Part shown: positions 24,908-38,100 of the stretch, one piece after another
How positions within the stretch are numbered: position 1 is the stretch's first letter
How the letters are laid out: the number at the start of each line of letters is the position of its first letter
DNA from: Tetrahymena thermophila SB210
Taxonomy: Eukaryota; Ciliophora; Oligohymenophorea; Hymenostomatida; Tetrahymenidae
NCBI RefSeq assembly: GCF_000189635.1
Contig: NW_002476578.1
Span: 248,001 to 312,000 of the forward strand
Reading direction: 5' to 3'
DNA: 64,000 bases
The notes under the pieces: model-generated
Seen by the model: the letters and a program-made list of their open reading frames with translations, nothing else
Database searches by the model: none
What the model was told of the DNA's origin: nothing
Program-made: the position numbers and the translations under genes

Positions 24908-27157
24908 TCATTTAATTTAAGAAATTTTATCTAGCTGGAAGGGTAATTATGAGATAAATGCATATTGTGGGTATGTTCTTCTTATATTTTCTTTCATTAA
25001 ATGGCTAGCTGCACAATATGTGTAATCATCATCTTATTCTGGCATTTCATCAGATATATCTAGCCTGGATTCTTTTGATTCTTTCATTTTATTTGATCGG
25101 ATTTAACTATTCTTTTGTGAATTTTTATTTCCGTCTTATTGTTTGGTTGATTGGATTTCGTTTTAGTTTTGATTATTATCTTCAAAGCTAGATTCTTTAG
25201 TTATTGATTCTTCCTCCTCTTCTTCTTACCCATTTATTTTATTTATTATTGCATCTTTGCCCATAAATTGTAAATTTTCTGCATTTGGATTTGTTTATGG
25301 TGTCATATGGGAAGGATATTGTATAAAATTTTAGCTGTCTGAGGAGCTCGCATTGCCTAAGCTGTTACTAAAATTAGCACCAATGCTGTTGCTGTTGTTA
25401 AATATATTTTTCTTCTAATCAGATGGACTGCTACAGAAGGAATTGTACTAACCACTTGGCTAGTTAATGATTGAATAATTCGGTTAAATAGAATTGTCTT
25501 TTGCTAATGATATATTATGATTTGAGTTTAGAGATTGCAAAATATTTTATTCACTTGAAAGCTACTGCATATTATAGAAATAAGAGTTGTGTTATTTTTA
25601 TTCGTCTTCAGAACGTAAGTTTGAGTTGGTGAGTTCTGAGTGATCAAAAGTTCTTTCAACTATAGTTTATAGGATTTTAGAGGGTCGCTTATTAAAATTG
25701 TAGCGAGCATTTCCTCCTTGAGTTTATTTGTTTTTTAAAAATACTTGATGAACTAAAGCCTGTTTGGCTGTTATTCTCTTTAAAGGATCTTTACAAAGCA
25801 TTCTTTGCAGAAGGTCCATCATTCCGTAACTTATATCAGAGTCGATATATAATTTTGTTGTTAAAATATTATCTATCTATTACTATGTTGGAATGGATAA
25901 GAAATTGAGTTAGTATAGGATTATCCCAAGACTGTAAATATCAGATTTTAAATAATCGTCAATTGAGAGTCTTCCCGTGTAATTGATAATTTCAGGAGCT
26001 ACATATACTAGCGATTCTCCTGAAGGAATAGGTATAGGGGATTTAGGAGGCATTCTTCCATTTTAAAGAAGACGCAAGTCAATAGCCTACTCGAAATTAT
26101 ACAAGTAGAGCTGGAAAAAGTCATTGTTTGCATTTTTGAATGCTATGTTAATTGGATCGATTCATCCATGAAGAATGCGTTTATCATGTAGATATGCGAC
26201 TGCTGACAAAATCTTTTAAATAATATGAAGGATCAAAATTTCTTCAAATGGTTGTTCATCAGCTAGCTCTTCTTTAAGAGTACGACCCTCTGAGTATTCA
26301 CTCACTATGTAAAGAGATTTATTGTCTTTCTCATGAAAAACTTCAATTATATTTTAAATCGAAGGGCCTTTTATGCGCTATAGTATTTCTATTTCGTTGA
26401 GAACTTTATTTTAACGAGATGTATCTTTCATTTTAGCCTATCTTACTTGATAAAATTAATTAGATCCTTACTGATTATTCTTGTTATATTATGATAGATT
26501 ATTCCTGTTTGGATTCTTTGAAATACTTAAATTGCCCATGTTTGGACTAGAACTATTGTTATTCTTTTTCTTTTTTATAAGAACGCATTTATACATTTCA
26601 TCGGATGGGTAATTTCTTTGCTAAGCTATGCTAGATATACAAATATATTTCTTAAAAAATCCACTTAACTTACAAAATTTTTTTAGTTATTTGACCCATT
26701 TTTTGAGGGATTGAGCATTTGGAGGGAAAAATTCTATTCTTAAATTTCCCTAATCGCTTAATGTAAAACCAAATTCATATGGTCTGTCCTTAATATTTTT
26801 TTTATTTATCTTTTTAAGGTAGAGATCTTTTAGATCAATAAAGCGAAGGAACCTAAGTTATTAAATACTTGGCTATTAAATTTCTTGAATGTATCTCTGT
26901 GATCCTGTAATCATGTTTTAAAACGATCCTGTTCCTAAATTTTCTCTTGAAAAGACATTATTATGGTAGAATATCTAGTTTACAGACTAAAAATCTGAGT
27001 CTTAATTTGGCCAGAGAAGAAGACCAGGATACAATTCAAAGTATAAATATTTCATACCTTTTTAATTATCATCTTTCTCATTGTAGTACATGTAGCCACT
27101 CCATACCATTTCTAAAGGGTCAAAATAACCAGGTATTTAATTGATACTTTTCCACAT
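24908..27157 (-). CDS. PH-domain pseudokinase with an in-frame TGA at codon 332
   Basis: A 750-codon frame from ATG 27157 to TGA 24910-24908 is interrupted only by TGA at 26164-26162. An in-frame TGA lies two codons upstream of the start. Residues about 18-165 look like a PH domain (WSGYMYYNE, KYLYFELYPGLLW, then a C-terminal helix around SLKKWVKQLKKF). From about residue 180 a kinase-like fold follows, with a C-helix (LNEIEILQRIKG), YIVSEYSEG and YVAPEIINY in place of APE. Catalytic motifs are degraded: no Gly-rich loop, NFE for DFG, and the HRD loop reads H-G-stop-I-D-P-I-N, so TGA sits exactly where the catalytic Asp belongs. Both sides remain fully coding. Possible explanations are sequence error, recent null allele, or readthrough/recoding. 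The acidic Gln/Ser-rich tail (from about residue 500) has no domain. The role is probably scaffolding if expressed. Confidence 0.75.
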
Positions 27158-28669
27158 ATTAAATCAATCAATAAATCAATAAATCAAAAATAAAACTATA
27201 ACTTCAAAAGTTTTTTATTCAAAAGAAGCTTAATTTCTATAACTTATATTTTTAGCAAGTGCTGATCTAATTTTTACTCTGGCTGTAAATTATTTTAATG
27301 AAATACTATATGATAAATATTTTATTTAACACTTTGATTTTAAGTTAAAAATTTAATTCTTTATATATTTTTTATGGCTTTCAACCAAAATCACCTCGAA
27401 TCTATGTAATTTAATGACTATTTATTTATTAATTTATTAGTTTAATGTGAAAATAATTATTGTATAATTCCTATTACTTTAAATTAATTAGAAAAAATCA
27501 ATGACTCTTTTAATAAATTAATTATTTATTTAATTTGTTAATCATTGATTCGTTTAATAAATAATTTACTATGAAATTACGCGAATCAATTCTATTGATA
27601 TCTTTAAAACATAAATACAAATAAATAAATAAATTAAATATTTATTAACTAACTAACTCTTTATCTAACCCAATTAAGTTTAATTAAATTTTGGTTATTA
27701 ACTTAATTTCACTCATCTATCTATCAATCATCCAAATCAATTTTTTTAATTTATTTATTTATTTTTCATAAAACTGTTCTATTTATTTACCATATAAATT
27801 TTATTAATCAATCTTCCAAATAAATTTATTTTTCTTTGAAAAATAAATATAAAATGGCATCGCTAAACAATTGGTAGCATGAGAATTTAATTTATTTTTA
27901 AAAGAAAAATATTTTTTATTAAGGTAAACTGTAAAAACATTATTTTTCAGATATTTTACATTTAAGTCCAAAATAGATTTTTATATTGTTTATTTCTTAA
28001 TTTCTAATTAATCTGAAATTAAATTAAATAATTGCAGTCATAAACAAACAAAGATATTTGAAAATTATTCAAAAATAAAATAAAACGTTTTTCAAAAATT
28101 ATAATTTAGATTAAATAGAAAGAAAAATATTCACCAAATCTTTGATTTTTATCTTTAAAATTATTAATTTTATATTTCTAATTTAAATTATTTCCTCACA
28201 AATTTATTTTTTAAATATGTAACTTACATTTGTCAAATTTAGCTGAAGTATTTAAACTATTAATTATATGTTAAATTTATTTTTATTTAAAAAATAAATA
28301 AATAATTAGTCAAATAATTTAAATTTTAAAAATGTTTCTACTTAAAATAAATTAAAAAAATTAAAAGCATTTCATTTTTAATAAATTTGTCTTAGGAAAG
28401 ATTTAAGTTGTATTTCTTTCAAATCCACATTAAATAATTAGTTTAGCTTAATGCAAAAAAAATTAAAGCCTTGAGTGATTTTTAATTGATTTTATTGTAA
28501 AATTTATTGATATCATACGTTTTAAAATTCTGTAATAGTAAATAAGTAAGTAAGTAAATAGAGCTAATAAATTTAAATATGAATTAATCTATGACAGATA
28601 GAGTTTTTATTTGAATGTAAAAACTTACTATATTTGATTAAATATTTAGAATAAAGTGAGGATAATATT
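27158..28669. other. Divergent promoter region, no clear gene
   Basis: The stretch lies between the 5' end of the PH-pseudokinase gene (-) and the channel gene side (+). It starts with AATC/AATA runs and continues as A/T-only sequence. No gene was recognised. Confidence 0.5.
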
Positions 28670-29047
28670 ATGCACACATCCATTGATCCAACAAAGCAAG
28701 CAACCTATCAATCAAAAAAACATACAAAAGAGTTATAAAACTAATTTACTATTTATAAGTTAAGAAAGTCTTTTTAATTTAATTCTAATATTTTAAATCC
28801 AACTAATACAACTTATTTGCAAAATTAATTATTACAGTTCCAAACATATATAGAGGAATTTAAATAAGTTTTAGTGAATTAGCGCCTTATAGAAGAGAAG
28901 ATCAAATAGCGTTTGAACAAGCAAATATTTACTAAATTAGCACTACAGCATTTTTATTTTCTTAAAAATAGTTAAAGAAAATTGCTAGATTTTTAATAAT
29001 ATAAAAAAGGGAGTAATAAATTTAGTTACAAATATTTCATTAATTGA
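28670..29047 (+). CDS. Possible small hypothetical protein upstream of channel gene
   Basis: ATG 28670 to TGA 29045-29047 is open for 125 residues. The second half (about residues 55-110) reads like a charged amphipathic helix (QTYIEEFKQVLVNQRLIEEK), and the DNA there has more G/C than the surrounding spacer. The first half is low-complexity, and codons beginning with G are few, which argues against coding. It ends 56 bp before the start of the large channel gene on the same strand, so it might instead be its 5' UTR or an upstream ORF. No domain was recognised. Confidence 0.35.
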
Positions 29048-29103
29048 AAGGCAAAAGAAGCATAAAAATTTAGAATTAAAGAAAATTTAATTTTTGAAAT
29101 AAA

Positions 29104-32100
29104 ATGTCAGATACTGAAGATAACATTTAAAAGCCACCCCATATAAGATATGGATCAATAATTTCTATTTCTCATTTTTAGGATGATAATGCTTTCATTT
29201 ATGCAGATGGACATGTTAAAAAAGATGTTACGCTTAAGTCCTTTTCTCTTTATAAGAAAGCATAATAACTCAAGCAGTTGGAGATGCTCAGAAAAAAGAA
29301 ATAAAAATTGAATAAGAATGATGAAGAAGCAAATAAATTGCTCACAAGACAAATAGAAACATAATAATATTTATTATAAGATGATGATAATAATGCAAGT
29401 TATGAGATTGATTAATAAGTTTTTGAAGATGAAATATCTTAGAAAAAAGGCTAAGATTAAGGAAAAACAAACTCGCATTTTGTGTAGAATTCATTAAATA
29501 AATTAGATATTGAGGAAGAAAATGATGCTGGCAGTAAAATGAATTAATATAATGGAATTAAGCCAATGGTAGGAGAACGAGAAATAGACTAAAAACTTAA
29601 AGAATCTACTCGCTAAAAGCTAAATCAAAATTAAAAAAAAAAGTTATCTAATTTAAATAAATAATCTTTTTCAAATTGCTTATTTATGGTTTTCCCAAGT
29701 CTTACAAATACTTAAAAAAACCGTGTTGTAAAGAGTTTAGGATATGAAAGTGATGAATCTGATAATGAGCTTGACGACGCAGAGACTATTTTCATAAATC
29801 CATATACTCAATAGCAATAGTAAGCTCGTGGAAACAATAAAGCAAGTGTAGATACATAGCTTCTTCTGAAGAAGATTTAGACTCTTAACTAGCCATAATC
29901 ACCGAAGGATAAAAAAGGAAAATAAGATGAAATAAAATCAGATCCAGCAAATGCTGATAATGAAGAAGAAGATAAGTAATAGGATTAAGATTATCTAGAT
30001 AGGGAGAATTTAGATAAACAAAAAGTTAACTTGCTGAATGAATATAAAGCTAATTTTGACACATTCAAAAAAGCAAAAGATTAAACTGTATCATTCAATT
30101 CTGTAGTATAATTGCTACATCTTAATTCAGCAAAATGGCTTGCCATAAAGCCTATTGAGGCCAAACACTAAAAAGAAAATTTTAGAATGACTTTGGAAGC
30201 ATACACTTCTGAGAATACTATGTTTAAGATTATTCCATCTTTTAAATATCAGAAAGATGGTGATTAGGTTATTTTTGCTAATGAAATTGTTTATATTGCA
30301 CGTGCATAAGATATTAATAATAGAACTACATTTTTCAATGCTTCAGATGAGATATCGAAAATCAATTCAAATGCTACCAACAATTATACTTAATAAAATT
30401 TGAATACAATCTAACCAAGAAAATCGTTTATAAATAATTCCCTTTAAAGTATCCCTAATTATACTACTGGATTCGAATAATTTACACAACAAACATAAGT
30501 CAAAATGGCCTCTTTAGAAAATGAAATTTAAAAAAGAGAGGTAAATAAATAAATAAATAAAATATACAATTTTGAATGTTAAATTCATTTAATTAATTTT
30601 TTATTTATGAAAAGATTAATGGCTCATAAGAAAATTAAACAAATTTTAAGCTTAACCTGTTTTAAGAAAACTACACAGAATATTAGCAATATTTAAAATG
30701 TGGAGATGTGATTTGGCTGCATCACTCAGAAGCTACAAGCCAAATTGGAGTTTCTAGAAAAGACAAGGGAGTTAACAAAGTAAATATTTTTTTTTAATTA
30801 TAAAATAAAATTAATTCAAATTTCATTTATTTTGAAGTACACTTTCACTTCTATGAATTTGAAAACTTGGATGTCTCTAGAAAATCTTGACCTAAAAGTT
30901 ATTGGAACTGCTAAACAATCAATCTACGAATAATACAGCGGAAATACCTTTGGTATGTGGTAAGTTGAAAGTCAAAAAATAAGTGATGGTGGTTTTGTTG
31001 AGTTTGGCAATTTGTATCGTCTCAAGCATCTCAGTAGTGGATTCTTTTTGAGTGTTTTGAAAAAGAAAAACATAGAAATTAGTTGTAAATACTTTTAAAT
31101 ATTTTGTTTAAAAATTATAAAAAAAGTTTAAATGAATTTATTTAAGTTATTTTTAACAAAAAGTTAATATAATATTTAAAATTTATTATTTAGATATGAT
31201 GGCTTAAATTTTAAAAAATTTAATTTTAATAAATTATTAATTAAATAAAATTCTTAATTCAAATAAAATAAAATTAATTTGTGGATTTAAATGCTTTAAA
31301 ATAAAAAAAATTATTTTATTTTTAAATAAAACTGAATCGCTTAAAAAATTTAAAATAAATAGAGAGTAATAACATAAATGATTTCTTCGAACTTGGTTTA
31401 GTTGAAGTTCCTGATAGCTCTTCTTTATTCACATTCGATTGTTTACATAAAGATAAATAAAAACATAAATATGTTTAACTTAATAGCTATGTATATATCA
31501 TGAGCAAAAAATATAAATATTATATTGATGTTGAAGTTGATGAAACACAAATATAAAAATCTGGTAATTAATAAGCTATTTATTTATTTAATTTGTATTA
31601 ATATATTTTTAAAAATTAGGAAACACTTACACTAACTTTTCTTATCCTTAGTTGAAAATCAATTAGAATGAAAAACTTCTATTCAAAGTTTACTAAGCTG
31701 ACAAAAATGAAGTTTGGGAAATAAATTATGTAATTAGTTGTTTTGGCTATTTGACAAAATTAGCTTTAGCTTTCGAGAATAATCCAATTAGATCAAAAAG
31801 TGATGAAAAAATAATGTTTTCTCATGTGAGAAAAATAAAAAAAGCAATTCAATGTATAGTAGACTTGACAAGATTCTGTGAAAATAAAGTAAATTTTAAT
31901 CTAAAAAATATTTGTTAAAAATTATTTTTTCGTTATTTTTAGGTATACAATATAAGTCCTCAGTAAAAATTTGGAACAGCTAATTAATTTAGGTAGAAAC
32001 TTTTGAGAGAATAGTATTTTATAGATCTTTTGATCAAAATTTTGGAAAATGCACTTCAGAAATTTGAACTAGATGTCTGGATTAAGTCATAAGATATTTT

Positions 32101-35100
32101 GCAAAATTCTTTAGTTTCTCATACTAAAAATAAATCTTCAGTCAGCCAATTTAATTTGTAGTCAACACAAAAAAACTCAACTTAAGATTTCTAAATGAAA
32201 GGAGGTGACTCATAGATTGATTAGAAAGAATATGTAGCATATATTAATTGGAAAGTGACTCTTTCAAAATTCATTTATAAGCTATTAGAGGCTATTTGCT
32301 TGCAAAACAGTTCTAATTAGATATACACCTTCTAGCTCATACCTTTCTTTTAAATACATGGAAAATATATATCAGAAGCGGTTGACTGCATTTCAAACAT
32401 ATGTAAATTAATTACATAAATCAATGATTATTTATTTATTTATTTTTAATTATTTGTTTTTAATTTGGTTTTAAAAAATAAATTTATATCCAATCCAAAT
32501 AAATTGGTTAGAAGAGTCATCTTGAAAAAATATTTAAATTACGGTTTCAATTTAGTTTCTATATTTTATTTTAGTTTAGATAGAAAAAAAGATGAATATT
32601 TAGGAAAATTAAATTATCAAAATAATTTTTGAAATAAATCCTTGAATGAAAATATATATATTAAGAACTTATTTTATTTAAGAAGAAATTAATGAAATTT
32701 ATAAATAACTTTTCATCATATTTAATAATATTAGGTTCATCTAATGAATAATTGCTTATAAATTTAAGTGAAAATTTATAAATTCAGTATGATTTTAATG
32801 AAAATACATACATTAAAGAAGATTAAAGCAGAACGGTTAAATTCTTGATTAATCTTTATGATGGAAACCCTAAAATTTACAAAGAGTCTTCTGTTGAAAA
32901 CAAAGTTTAATTTGCTTAGCATGAAAAATTAGCCAATAAACCCATTAACTTAATTAACTTTTTTATGAGTCTGTTATGGGATCCTACAGCTAAAAATAAA
33001 TCAGATTATTTAAGATTCTTGAGTAGAGTATGCTATTTTAATGAAAAGGGAATTACTATTAACTAAGAAAATATTTATAAAGTAAATTTTTTACTAAAAT
33101 TCCTAAAATTAAACAAGTTTTTATTCTAATAATTATTAATTAGCTATATAAAAAGTTTTCAGCGATACGAGAAGAAATTCAGTAACTTATTTATTATTTA
33201 TTTATTCAATTTAATTAATTTTTAAAAAAATATTTTGACTAAATTATTTATTTTGTTTTTAAAGCACATTTTAATTTTAAATATTTCTGAATTAGATTAA
33301 ATTTATAATACGAAAATGGAAGGCTTAAAAAAATTTAGCATTTTTAGGAACTAGAAAATACTTGTGAACAAATCATGTTTTATGCAAATTTATCTTACGG
33401 CAGAAATTATTTATGGAGCAAATATTTAAAAGATAAATTTAAATCTGAAGATCTGTTCACATTAATTTGGGACTCTAAAATTATAAATGATGAAATACAG
33501 CAAAAACTTTCTTCTTCTTTATGCAGATTAGCACAAACACTCTATATTGATTATGAACCTCTAAATAGAGTTTACAGACCAAATTATTGTAGATTATTCT
33601 AAGAAGTAAATATAAAGAAAAAGAAAGACAAAAAAGACAAAAATTAAAAAGATAAATAAGCTGAAATCATTTCTTCATAGGAGATCGAAAAATATAGAAA
33701 ATTACTTTCAAGTCTCAAGGAATATTTAAATCAAATAAGTATTGAAATCGATGAACAAGCAAGACTTTTTAATCCTAATAAATCCAAATCTTACAGCAAT
33801 TTAAATGCAAGTGGTAAATCACCAAGTTCCGATCCATTTAAATAAAGTTTTGACTACAGTATTATACCTCAAAAACCTAAAAACATTTCAGGAACTGAAG
33901 TGCTTTAGACTATTATGGATTTATTAGACTTACTTCTCCATTTAGATATTTATAGCATAGTAGATAGAGAAGCAGACTTTAGTGAGCTTCTTAGTTTTCT
34001 CTTAAGAATTTTGTAATACGACAGAATAGGAATCAAATTCATGTCAGCCTTTTACTTAACTGAAATGAATTCAAGTAAGAAAAAGCTTGAACAACAAAAT
34101 GCAGCTGCATTAACAAACATAGCTGGAGGTTTTTGTGATGGCTTGACAAAATTATTCAAATTAATAAGTAAATTATTAACTTTATTAGAACTAATTTCAA
34201 ATGTTGTTTTATAAAAGGTGATTTAATATAGCCCTAATCTAAAACCTCAAATTAAGAAGATTAAAATGGAAACATTTTTGAATTCAGAACTGTGGATGAC
34301 AATATGCTTTTTAATAACCCTATCATGAAAGGATTTGTTAAACTAAACAATTTAATTGAAACAATCATGTATGCTGACAGTGAGTCAATTTAATTAGAAA
34401 ATAAAATTAAATAAAAAATTTGTGAAATACTTGATAAATTTCTTTCATTTAGATAAGATTATCTTCTTACTAATTCTCTTTGCTTTTTTAAGAAATTAGT
34501 TAAAAATGATATTGAAAAGATAGAAAAGGTAACTATTTAAATTTTCTTTAATTAATTTATTATCACCAATTATCTATTTATAAGATTTCTTTCATTCTTC
34601 TTACTTACTTAGTTTCTTATATTCTCACTTACTTTCTTCTTCTTCTTACTTACTTCAGATTATTATTTGCTTGTTTTTTTTAATTTAAAATTAATTAATT
34701 TAATATTAGAATGATAGCAAGCTTTTCAAAGCGTTTGATATTCATAAATAAAATTAAAGTATTGGAAAGTAGACTCTTTCTGGATTTTTTGCTTCTGAAT
34801 TTATGAATATTGGTGGTGATGATGATGCTCCTATAGATGATAAATTGTAAGTTAACCGTTCTCGTGTTGACTCTAATACTCCACTAAACAATAAACGTGT
34901 AAGTATTGCTACACCAGAGTAGAAATAATAAAAACAAAGTGCTTTTAAACCAAGACTAGGTTAAAATAATTCTAAAGATTTAGGATCTAATCCTCAATTA
35001 AAACCTTAAGAGTCTAAAAGGTCCTCTACAATTAGTGGAAAATAAAAATAAAATACAATTATAAAACCTATTGATGAATAATTTTCTGATTGGTGGATAG

Positions 35101-38100
35101 ATACCATAAAAAAAGAATAGAATAAATATATTTTACCTCCTATTTCTATGACAGGACTCCAAAAAGTAGATAAGCAATATTAAGAACCAGAAGAAAAGTT
35201 AAACTTAAATTTAAATTTAAATCTGAACTTAATGGGAACAGAAGAAATTGTTTAACCTAAATTTAAAAATTTTGTTGATGATAAAAAGTAAATAATTTAT
35301 AGCTTTGATTAGCTACTTACAATGAAAGAAAAAGGCAATAAAAAATTAAAGGAAATTGGCCAATTAACTCACAGTGCTCTTCCTTCTCTTCTATGCACAT
35401 TTTTATAAACCTAAGATTAAGATTTAGAAATTAAAGTTCTAAATATTATTATGAGACTATTTAACTAGCGTTTTGAGTTAGTTGAGAACCTTGGAGAACT
35501 TTAAATCATCTTTGATGCTAATAAAACTTAGTTATTTTAATTTTTGAGATAGTAATTTAGAACAGTTTCAAAATTGATGGAATAGAGTGAAATCTGGTTC
35601 CAAACTCTAGAAAAAAAATAAAATGTACAGCTTATTAATGCTTAATCTGGAGAACCAACACCTAGTCATATTAGCATGTCTTCAAAGTTAGTGAATAAAA
35701 TTATGGATTAAACTGATAATTCACCTTTCTAACTCTCTAAAGGAGTTTCTGTACTTAAGAGATCGACTTTTTCTGAAAAAGAACATGAAGCTTATATGAT
35801 ATTAAAGCTTATAGAAAGCATAAGAAACGGACTTTGCCTTGACATCATCATTAATCCCAATTAAGATTAATTAGGGTAGCATGTTATAGTTAGAAATAAA
35901 AATATTGATCCTGAGAAACAGAAAATTCATAAATATTTGAAACTTTATGAGCCAATTATTTAATTAATTAAAGTAATATTACCAAAATATTTCAAAATTT
36001 ATTTAACTTTTTATTTTTAACTATTTAGGATGGTATGCCTCATTTCGATAATATTATAATGAGTGAATCTTACACAATATTAACAAAAAGAATGATCTAC
36101 AAGTTGTTTTTAGAAGCATTTGGGTACTTGAAAGATTTTGTAACAAAAAATCCGGATAATTAAATGCTAATTAGTATGTATTTAAATTCATTTTTAAGTC
36201 ATTTACAGTATGATTTAGGTTAAATTGATTTGATCTGTGAGATATATAAAGATAACATTGATCTCATAGGAAATATTAGTAGCGATTTAGTATAAACATT
36301 TATCAACTTAATAGAGCACGAGGGTCGTTAAGACAAATTTTTGGATTTCTTTATTGTGATTTAGAAGTCAAACAAAAAAATGGTTTTCGAAAATTAGCTA
36401 TTAGTCTTAAACAGCTTCCTACCCCTTGAAGGATTAAATGAACTTGAAATTAAATTGACATATTCAGATGGAGCCAAAAAGACTTCAGATATTTAATTTT
36501 ATTTTGAAGATGTCAATACTATGGACGACTAAAATTTGATAGATCGCTTGATGGAAGTCGATTTCAGAGATACATATTTAGATTAACCTTTTAGATATCA
36601 TGCTAAGTTGCTCATTTGTCTTCTCTACTCTACTCTCTAAACAAATTTAGATATAAATGATCCATTCTTAAATATAAGCAAAGACCACTTCAATATCAGT
36701 GTTGCAAAGCTCAAAAAAACATTTTCATTTTTCTATCTTTTAGAGGTTCTACAAAAAGAAGATGATTTTGTTTAATATAGCGGATATACCTATTAAGAAG
36801 ATGAAAAAGTTGAAGTTTAAGATGATGTAATCCTTTAATCATAGTTTTTATCAGATAAGGAACTTAGAAAACAAGGATTTAGTTACTTAAAACCTTATGT
36901 ATGCGATTTTATCAAGATTGTCCATATATTTTCAGATACTTAGATGACAGAAACTCTCTTCAGTGAGTTAACATATACCTAAAAAGGTATTAATTAATTA
37001 ATTGCAATTCGAATTTTTTCTTTTAGAATTTAATTAATTTTCAAATAAAAAGAATTCTCATAGTTTATCGAGAAAGAAGGATTAAGATTTATCAGTGTTC
37101 AAGAAGATAAGATTAATTTGAGATATGTTGAATATGTTTGTATTCATGTATTTGGCATGGTGCAAGCATATTTTGATAAATATCTGTAAAATTATGTTGA
37201 TAAGCATTCAAAAGAAGAAGAAGAGAGAAGAGATTTAGTTAAAGTTAGAGAATTCGTTGACAACATTGCAAAAAAAGTAATTTTCTTAGGAAAAAAAATT
37301 TTTTTTTTTCAAACAAATTTAATTTTTATTAATTAAAAGATGAAATCTAGTAAAACAATCAGAAAACAATTTTAGGATTATGATAAACATTTCGAAAGAG
37401 TTAAAACTCTCTAAAGATCCTTTTTCAAGGCTACAAATGTTATCCTCAATAACGATGAAGCAGATGATTTCTTTGATGCAATGAGCTAAAGTGAATCAAG
37501 ATCTGATATTGATAATGAATAAGTTTAAGATTTAGAACCAGATCAATAAAATAAATAAGTTGGTTTTTCTTTATTCCCAAGTAGCAATTTTAAACCAGAA
37601 ATGAAATCTTCAAATTAGATTATTAAGAAAGAAGTTAAATTAGATTCTTCATCTAGGAAAGAATCTCTCTTTGGTAGTAAAGATAAACTGGGTATCTAAG
37701 AAATGATCTTATAAGAGTATTAAGAGTTGCACTGGAAGTAATTTGTAGTTGCTATGAATAAGTCAGATCTGATCATTGAGCAGGTTGACAGAGAAGTTAA
37801 AGCTTTTGCAGATGCTATTTTAAATATCGAGCAGTATATTGATTAGGAATATCAAAGATACATAGACCCAAAATTAGATCTTAACTTGATCCTTAAGAAA
37901 TTTATTAAATTCTTATAATTCAGTTTGAAAGTAGGAAATAGCAAGGTAAATTATAAATGATTTTTGATGAATTTTACTTAAATTTTAACAAATACATAAT
38001 ACATCAAAAGTAAACTGCATTGACTCTGATAAATGTACTGAAAACAATCGTAGAAAAAGACCCTGAGCAAATAGTTAATAGATAAGATTAAATGGATAAA

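Noticed and set aside
34218-34231. A 14-nt gt...ag segment that would restore the channel frame
   Set aside because: It is too short for an intron. The 50-nt intron 34168-34217 with canonical gtaaat...aaag ends restores the same frame.
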